Of a DNA stretch of 5,638 nucleotides, positions 1 to 5,638 are shown one piece after another; the stretch's first letter is position 1; every line of letters starts with the position of its first letter. A program made the position numbers and the translations under genes. This stretch comes from CAUZFZ01 sp964431285. Lineage in GTDB: Bacteria; Planctomycetota; Planctomycetia; Planctomycetales; Planctomycetaceae. Location of the stretch: assembly GCA_964431285.1 (NCBI GenBank), contig CAYSJO010000672.1, forward strand, positions 1 through 5,638, written 5' to 3'. The notes under the pieces were generated by a model. It was not told the DNA's origin, did no database searches, and saw nothing but the letters and a program-made list of their open reading frames with translations.

Positions 1-1969
<1,969 letters not shown>

Positions 1970-1992
1970 ACCCTCACTCAGGACTCAGAACC

Positions 1993-2017
1993 ATCCAGTC
2001 TCCACGTTGGCGACTGG
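1993..2017 (-). other. Hairpin just upstream of the 23S 5' end
   Basis: TCCAGTC (1993-1999) and GACTGGA (2011-2017) form a perfect 7-bp stem. The 11-base loop can pair three further bases (CCA with TGG). It ends about 24 bases before the mature 23S 5' end, so it probably belongs to the leader folding or processing structures. It has no trailing T-run in either direction, so it does not look like a terminator. Confidence 0.45.
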
Positions 2018-2111
2018 ACACTTCCTGTTTTCCGAGTGAAAGATCATCACAAATGTAACGATTAAATCATTACGCTCGTGGGAACTTTGAGATGCCACTC
2101 AGCATACTGCC

Positions 2112-2127
2112 AGATTGTCAAAGATCA
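2112..2127 (-). promoter_or_regulatory. rRNA antitermination boxA
   Basis: The minus strand reads TGATCTTTGACAATCT, close to the bacterial rRNA boxA consensus TGCTCTTTAACAA, and lies about 140 bases before the 23S 5' end in the transcribed direction. A spacer boxA ahead of 23S is the standard arrangement. It recruits NusB and NusE (S10) to make RNA polymerase resistant to termination. Finding it here supports the idea that this 23S unit is read by an antiterminated polymerase even without a 16S gene. I could not find a second boxA upstream of tRNA-Ile. Confidence 0.7.
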
Positions 2128-2346
2128 GCCGCAAGAAAGAATGACCAAGATTGAGTGTAAGCTCTTGCTTGGAAAAGACTTATGACTACTCACCATCTAC
2201 ATTTCAAATGGCGGAGCGGAATGTTATCTCTCGGTCGGTTGATGGTCAAGAAGCCAGAATGCGATTTTTGAAGATTCGAGTCAGACGGGAACCATTTCCC
2301 ACATTCTTCGAGTCCGGCTGGTTAAGAGACACCGACCATCGAGGAT

Positions 2347-2419
2347 TGGAGACGACCGGGCTCGAACCGGCAACCTCCGGCTTGCAAAGCCGGCGCTCTC
2401 CCGATTGAGCTACGTCCCC
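2347..2419 (-). tRNA. tRNA-Ala (anticodon TGC)
   Basis: This is a 73-base cloverleaf. The acceptor stem GGGGACG pairs with CGTCTCC and contains the G3-U70 wobble pair that is the classical alanine identity element. The D-arm has AGCTCAATCGGGAGAGC, the anticodon stem CCGGC/GCCGG closes the loop TTTGCAA, and the anticodon TGC lies at 2384-2386 (as complement GCA). The T-arm has GGTTCGAGCC. The discriminator base is A at 2347. The terminal CCA is not encoded: the next bases in the transcript are ATC. The gene lies between tRNA-Ile and 23S, in the usual Ile-Ala-23S order. Confidence 0.97.
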
Positions 2420-2428
2420 GGGAAAACA

Positions 2429-2492
2429 GAGCAGGGAACAGGGAGCAGAAAACAGCCAAAACACACTGTTCTCTTTTCCCTGCTCCCTGCTC
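2429..2492 (-). repeat. Heptad-built inverted repeat between tRNA-Ile and tRNA-Ala
   Basis: Two 27-base arms (2429-2455 and 2466-2492) are complementary at 23 of 27 positions around a 10-base loop (2456-2465). In the tRNA-Ile to tRNA-Ala transcript, two of the four mismatches become G-U pairs, leaving 25 of 27 paired with one 2-base internal mismatch. On the opposite strand those two positions would be A-C mismatches. Each arm is made of degenerate 7-base units, GAGCAGG, GAACAGG and similar. The element fills nearly all of the spacer, with 9 bases on one side and 8 on the other. It could be a processing hairpin (RNase III-like) separating the two tRNAs, or a copy of a dispersed heptad palindrome. 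It is not terminator-like, because no U-run follows it. Confidence 0.85.
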
Positions 2493-2500
2493 GACGCTAT

Positions 2501-2574
<74 letters not shown>

Positions 2575-2587
2575 GCAGCGGAGCGGG

Positions 2588-2616
2588 ATTCTGTCGAGTT
2601 GCCCGAATCGTGTCCA
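2588..2616 (-). promoter_or_regulatory. Candidate promoter for the tRNA-Ile / tRNA-Ala / 23S unit
   Basis: On the minus strand, TGGACA (2616-2611; 5 of 6 matches to the -35 consensus) is followed after 17 bases by CAGAAT (2593-2588; 4 of 6 matches to the -10). A GC-rich stretch then runs to the tRNA. A GC-rich discriminator is typical of stringently controlled stable-RNA promoters. The predicted start would be near 2581, leaving only about 7 bases ahead of tRNA-Ile. The -10 is weak, and planctomycete promoter consensus is poorly known to me, so this is a candidate only. A promoter must exist somewhere in 2575-2761 or inside the divergent gene. Confidence 0.3.
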
Positions 2617-2709
2617 GCGATGCTCGGCAGCTTTCCACGTCTGCCGTCGCGGCTGCCAGACACCCCGAAAGTCCATCCGGTTCGGTCACAGATGCAAACC
2701 CGTCAGGTG

Positions 2710-2718
2710 TGCTGTAAT
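2710..2718 (+). promoter_or_regulatory. Candidate extended -10 promoter for the ceramidase-like gene
   Basis: TGCTGTAAT fits an extended -10 element (TGn followed by TATAAT with one mismatch). No good -35 is present 16-18 bases upstream, which extended -10 promoters can tolerate. The predicted start is near 2725, giving a leader of roughly 37 bases before the ATG at 2762. This would be one half of a divergent promoter region with the rRNA unit. Confidence 0.33.
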
Positions 2719-2761
2719 CTCGCGCGTCCCCGGTACGCATCTCGTCGCGGAGAACGCTTTC

Positions 2762-4114
2762 ATGAGTCGAACACCTCTCATTCTGGCAATCGTCCTGTCG
2801 TTCGTGTCGAGCATTTGCCACTCAGCCGTCGCGTCTGACACATCGTGGCAGGCTGGCGTGGCCCGTGTCGTGATCACTCCGCAGGAACCGATGTTTCTTT
2901 CCGGCTACGGCGGGCGCGATCACGCAGCCGAGGGAAAGATCCATGATCTGTATGCCCGGGCCACTGCTCTGCGCGATGCGAATGGTGAAACCGCCGTCTT
3001 TGTCGCGACAGACCTTGTGGGCGTACCGATCAAGATGGTGAAAGCCATTTCGCCGATCATCGAAGCCAGGTTCGGCATCCCTCGCCGCAGCGTCATGATC
3101 GCCTGCTCGCATACACATTGCGGACCGGCGCTCGACCATAAGCTCAGCTATATGCTCGACATGAACGAGTCTGACTGGCATCAGGTCCGCGACTATCAGC
3201 AGTGGTTGAATAAAAAAATGATTGAGGTCGTCGGGGCAGCCGTGGCCGACCTGAAGCCCGCACGGCTTTCGACGGGCAGTGGACGGACGACGTTCGCCGT
3301 GAATCGGCGATCGCCCAAGGGTGTTGGTCCGTACGACCACCAGGTCCCTGTGTTACGGGTCGAATCCGAAGACGGATCGCAGTTGCGGGGGCTCGTGTTT
3401 GGCTATGCGTGCCACAACACAACCATGAGTTTTTACAACTGGTTCGGTGATTACTCGGGGCTCGCTCAGCTCTATCTGGAAGACCGGCATCCGGGTGCCA
3501 TTGCGATGTTCTTTACTGGCGGTGGAGCGGACCAGAACCCGTTGCCTCGCCGTCGTCTCGAGCTGGCCGAGAAATACGGCCGCATGCTGGCCACGGCCGT
3601 CGATCAGGTCATTGACCGACCGATGCAGACCGTCTCGGGTTCGCTGCGGACAGCGTTCGCAGAAGTCGATCTGACATTCAACAAGCTGCCTTCGCGGGAA
3701 ACGCTGGAAGCCGACCTGAAAAACTCAAGTCGCTACAAGCGAGCGAGAGCGAAGCTGCTGCTTGAAGAATGGGATCGTGATGGCGGCCTGCCGGAAACGT
3801 ATCCGTATCCGATTCAGGTCTGGCAGATTGGCGGGGGACTGACGTGGGTGGCACTCGGTGGAGAACTGGTCGTCGATTATCAGATTCGCCTCAAACACGA
3901 ACTCGGTCAGAACCGGACCTGGGTCACGGGATACGCAAACGACGTCATGGCCTACATACCGTCCGAGCGCGTGCTGGCAGAGGGTGGCTACGAAGGCGAC
4001 ACGTCAATGATCGTCTACCAGCGGCCATCGAAGTGGAAAGCGGGACTTGAGGACAAGATCGTCTCAACGGTACACCGGCTTGCGAAGCAGACATCGGCCG
4101 CGGGTTCGAAGTGA
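2762..4114 (+). CDS. Exported neutral/alkaline-ceramidase-like hydrolase
   Basis: This 450-residue protein resembles the N-terminal catalytic domain of neutral/alkaline ceramidases, zinc enzymes that hydrolyse the amide of ceramide. It is shorter than true neutral ceramidases, which run well over 600 residues with a C-terminal Ig-like domain. Residues 1-24 form a signal peptide (hydrophobic L6-V15, cleavage likely after A22-V23-A24), so it should act outside the cytoplasm. Visible family motifs are CSHTHCGP (115-122, metal-binding His), FGYACHNTTM (213-222, second His region), ALGGELVVDY (364-373, Glu ligand) and YANDVMAYIP with a following YEG (391-412, Tyr ligand). In the loop that carries the nucleophile serine in ceramidases (GDVSPN type), this protein reads GGADQNP (254-260), with Gln where Ser is expected. 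The substrate is therefore uncertain and it should not be called a ceramidase outright. The ATG has GGAGA at 2749-2753, 8 bases upstream. It is probably co-transcribed with the methyltransferase that follows. Confidence 0.88.
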   Translation: MSRTPLILAIVLSFVSSICHSAVASDTSWQAGVARVVITPQEPMFLSGYGGRDHAAEGKIHDLYARATALRDANGETAVFVATDLVGVPIKMVKAISPIIEARFGIPRRSVMIACSHTHCGPALDHKLSYMLDMNESDWHQVRDYQQWLNKKMIEVVGAAVADLKPARLSTGSGRTTFAVNRRSPKGVGPYDHQVPVLRVESEDGSQLRGLVFGYACHNTTMSFYNWFGDYSGLAQLYLEDRHPGAIAMFFTGGGADQNPLPRRRLELAEKYGRMLATAVDQVIDRPMQTVSGSLRTAFAEVDLTFNKLPSRETLEADLKNSSRYKRARAKLLLEEWDRDGGLPETYPYPIQVWQIGGGLTWVALGGELVVDYQIRLKHELGQNRTWVTGYANDVMAYIPSERVLAEGGYEGDTSMIVYQRPSKWKAGLEDKIVSTVHRLAKQTSAAGSK

Positions 4115-4134
4115 GGGGTTCTCCCGGTAGCGCC

Positions 4135-4914
4135 ATGTCCTCAGCTGAAGTCGATTACGAGCAGCGTGCATATCTCGCGAGCTTCCTGTCTGACCACAAG
4201 CGCGAATTGCTGCCGCGATTGCTGCTCAATCGAACGCGGCACATGAGTGTTGTCATTGAAGACATCTATCAGACACACAACGCGAGTGCCTGTCTGCGGA
4301 GTTGTGATTGCTTCGGCGTCCAGGACGTGCATGTCATCGAAAACCGCAACACATTCACGGAAAACCGTAACGTCGCCCTGGGAGCGTCGCAGTGGCTGAC
4401 GGTGCATCGCCACAGCGACCGGGATGATGCCACCGCGGACTGTTTGAATGCCCTGCGTGAAACCGGGCATACGATCGTGATGACGAGTCCACACGGCTCC
4501 GATTGCGACCTTGAGACATACGACATTCGTCAGCCGACGGCGCTGGTGTTCGGCAACGAGAAGAATGGTGCATCAGACACCGTCCGCCGGATGGCCGATC
4601 ATGTCATGCGGATTCCGATGTTCGGATTCTCCGAGAGTTTCAATATCTCGGTGGCCGTAGCCGTGTGTCTGCATCACCTGGTATGGCGAATGCGGCAGCT
4701 TCAAGTGGACTGGCAGCTAACATTGCAGGAACGCGAGATCCTGTTGATGGACTGGGTCCGCTGTGCAAGCGGCAAGCGCAGAGCGGCTCTCGAAAAGAAG
4801 TTCACCGAGAATCGCGACGCCCTATCACCATCGGCCGACATCTGGCCGGACTGGAGCCAGGTTCAACCGGATGCATCACTCGTGCAGGGCAACCGTGGCG
4901 ACGTTCGCAAGTAA
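4135..4914 (+). CDS. trmH: TrmH-family (SpoU) RNA 2'-O-ribose methyltransferase
   Basis: The 259-residue product has the three SpoU/SPOUT motifs in order: motif 1 HNASACLRSC (48-57), with Asn49 and the catalytic-type Arg55; motif 2 LVFGNEKNGAS (137-147); and motif 3 IPMFGFSESFNISVAVA (160-176), which together form the knotted S-adenosylmethionine site and dimer interface. The N-terminal layout and the GVQDVHVIE strand match TrmH, which methylates the ribose of G18 in the tRNA D-loop. The tRNA-Ile in this window has G18-G19. Length is slightly above E. coli TrmH (about 229). The ATG at 4135 is chosen because family similarity begins shortly after it. An in-frame GTG at 4111 would overlap the TGA of the upstream gene and add 8 residues (MRGSPGSA) that look unrelated to the family. 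A GAGGGG at 4113-4118 sits 16 bases from the ATG, too far for a good ribosome site, so translation may depend on coupling to the upstream gene. An rRNA or other tRNA target is possible. Confidence 0.88.
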   Translation: MSSAEVDYEQRAYLASFLSDHKRELLPRLLLNRTRHMSVVIEDIYQTHNASACLRSCDCFGVQDVHVIENRNTFTENRNVALGASQWLTVHRHSDRDDATADCLNALRETGHTIVMTSPHGSDCDLETYDIRQPTALVFGNEKNGASDTVRRMADHVMRIPMFGFSESFNISVAVAVCLHHLVWRMRQLQVDWQLTLQEREILLMDWVRCASGKRRAALEKKFTENRDALSPSADIWPDWSQVQPDASLVQGNRGDVRK

Positions 4915-4927
4915 GGCCAGCGGCCGT
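4915..4927. other. Short convergent gap between trmH and eboE
   Basis: The two genes run tail to tail with only 13 bases between their stop codons. A GGCC-AGC-GGCC palindrome (4915-4925) fills most of the gap, but it has only 4 bp in each arm and no T-run. It is a weak candidate for a bidirectional terminator and is listed mainly to state that no clear terminator is visible. Confidence 0.3.
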
Positions 4928-5638
4928 TCACGATTCGGCGATCAGCTCGCGTGTGGCGTTTACTTCCGCGGTCAAGCCGTCGACCTGTCCTGTCCGACCA
5001 CCATCCGTCAGGACTTCCCAAGTGTTAGTCTCAATTTCCAAATGCGGGGCGTAATCAAGTGCTGGAATCTGTGCGAGTGCGATCTCCAGGTCATCGCGTG
5101 TTGTCCCGAGTGGTCCCAGTGATTCTGCGTTGACTGGCACATGAAAATGCACGCGCCATTCGTCTGCCGCACCTATGGCACTGTCCGGATTGAGTGCGAT
5201 TTCTTCGGTCAGGTCGACCACCCGGCCAATTGACCCGTCTGGCAATCGCGCCATGGTTTGATGCAGGTATCGCGGCTCAACGTAGCGAGCCAGTGCCTTT
5301 CGCGCGTCTTCGTTTTCGCCGGGTTGTTCAACGCGAATCGCGCTGCTGATATGCAGCTTGTTGATGCGTATCGATGCGGCAGACAGTTCACGAATGGAGT
5401 TGGCAATGTCCTCAAATTCGACCGCCTGGTGACAAACGTCGTAGCAGACGCCGAGATACTCCATCACAACATCCAGCGAGTTGCAGTCCGCTGCCCGCTC
5501 CCTCAGACGATCGAAGAAGTGCAGCGTTTCGGGAGTTGTCTCGATGATACAGAACGGCTCGGGTTCGATCGCCAGGCGAATCCTCTTGCCGGTGTCTGCC
5601 TCAATGCTGGCGAGCGACCGAGCCAGATCGATCAGTCG
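4928..5638 (-). CDS. eboE: EboE-like TIM-barrel metabolite traffic protein (C-terminal part, N-terminus off window)
   Basis: The frame is open from the right edge (5638) to TGA at 4930-4928, giving 236 visible codons. EboE proteins are, from memory, near 390-400 residues, so roughly 160 N-terminal residues are missing. The fragment looks like a xylose-isomerase-type TIM barrel: LAIEPEP (22-28 of the fragment), GVCYDVCHQAVEFED (63-77), HISSAIRV, YLHQT (His126), WRVHFHVPV (161-169) and HLEIETNTW (199-207). The acidic and His residues in these strands are plausible metal ligands. In cyanobacteria the ebo cluster is linked to moving a scytonemin precursor out of the cytoplasm; related clusters occur in other phyla with unknown cargo. 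EboE's own reaction is not established. The gene is last in its minus-strand transcript here, and any eboA-D partners would lie beyond the right edge. A GTG at 5467 is internal and not the true start. A generic sugar phosphate isomerase/epimerase is the alternative reading. Confidence 0.8.
   Translation of the reverse strand, partial: RLIDLARSLASIEADTGKRIRLAIEPEPFCIIETTPETLHFFDRLRERAADCNSLDVVMEYLGVCYDVCHQAVEFEDIANSIRELSAASIRINKLHISSAIRVEQPGENEDARKALARYVEPRYLHQTMARLPDGSIGRVVDLTEEIALNPDSAIGAADEWRVHFHVPVNAESLGPLGTTRDDLEIALAQIPALDYAPHLEIETNTWEVLTDGGRTGQVDGLTAEVNATRELIAES

Larger units (their letters stand above)
1970..2346 (-). other. Pre-23S spacer between tRNA-Ala and 23S
   Basis: This 377-base stretch has no convincing coding sequence and is expected to be transcribed as precursor rRNA. 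It contains a boxA-like element (2112-2127) and two small hairpins near the 23S 5' end: 1993-2017, and 2055-2073, where 8 pairs (one a G-U) close a three-base loop. There is also a distant 7-base inverted repeat, GATGGTC at 2241-2247 and GACCATC at 2334-2340, of unclear meaning. The strand that would pair with the 3' flank of 23S to make the RNase III processing stem should be here, but its partner lies outside the window, so I cannot define it. Confidence 0.7.

Noticed and set aside
2151..2464. Open frames of 85 (plus) and 72 (minus) codons across the tRNA-Ala region
   Set aside because: They run through a complete tRNA gene and the pre-rRNA spacer; the apparent peptide motif GLEPATSGLQSRR is simply translated tRNA sequence.
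2429..2492. Rho-independent terminator between the two tRNAs
   Set aside because: The stem is long enough but is not followed by a U-run in either direction, and termination here would cut 23S off from the unit's upstream promoter.
2575..2761. Possible 16S rRNA 3' end upstream of tRNA-Ile
   Set aside because: No anti-Shine-Dalgarno or other conserved 16S 3' sequence is present on either strand, and the space is too short.
2801..2830. Lipoprotein signal (Cys19) in the ceramidase-like protein
   Set aside because: The residues before Cys19 are S-S-I, which do not fit the lipobox, while A22-V23-A24 gives a normal signal peptidase I site.
2822..3340. 172-codon minus-strand open frame opposite the ceramidase-like gene
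   Set aside because: It is antisense to a well-supported gene, has no recognisable family features, and is the kind of open shadow expected in GC-rich coding DNA.
4665..5122. Plus-strand frames of 129 and 119 codons spanning the trmH/eboE junction
   Set aside because: They cross two genes supported by family motifs in other frames and have low-complexity, arginine- and serine-rich composition.

Overview
The window reads as a bacterial chromosome segment from the Planctomycetota. The main reasons are a 23S rRNA transcription unit with no 16S gene in front of it, a secreted ceramidase-fold protein of a kind common in that phylum, and an eboE-type gene. This assignment is inferred from sequence features recalled from memory, not from a database search.

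Layout: (1) Positions 1-1969, minus strand, hold the 5' two thirds of a 23S rRNA gene, cut by the window edge at the equivalent of E. coli nucleotide 2071. (2) Positions 1970-2346 are the pre-23S spacer, with a recognisable boxA antitermination element and small hairpins. (3) Positions 2347-2574, minus strand, hold tRNA-Ala(TGC) and tRNA-Ile(GAT), separated by a long, nearly perfect hairpin built of GAGCAGG-like heptads. Transcription order is tRNA-Ile, tRNA-Ala, 23S, which is the classical bacterial 16S-23S spacer order, but the 16S gene is missing. (4) Positions 2575-2761 are a short divergent intergenic region with weak promoter candidates facing both ways. (5) Positions 2762-4914, plus strand, hold a two-gene operon: an exported neutral/alkaline-ceramidase-like protein, and a TrmH-type (SpoU/SPOUT) 2'-O-ribose RNA methyltransferase that overlaps it or begins just after it. 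(6) Positions 4928-5638, minus strand, hold the C-terminal 236 codons of an EboE-like TIM-barrel protein, convergent with trmH and only 13 bases from it.

The genes do not form one obvious pathway. The left half supplies ribosomal and transfer RNA. TrmH-like methylation acts on tRNA (or rRNA), the ceramidase-like protein acts outside the cytoplasm, and EboE belongs to the metabolite-export-associated ebo cluster, the rest of which would lie beyond the right edge. No mobile element, CRISPR array or defence system is visible. The points most worth a second look are the 16S-less rRNA unit, the heptad hairpin between the tRNAs, the ceramidase fold that keeps its metal ligands but lacks the usual nucleophile serine, and two local peculiarities of the 23S rRNA.
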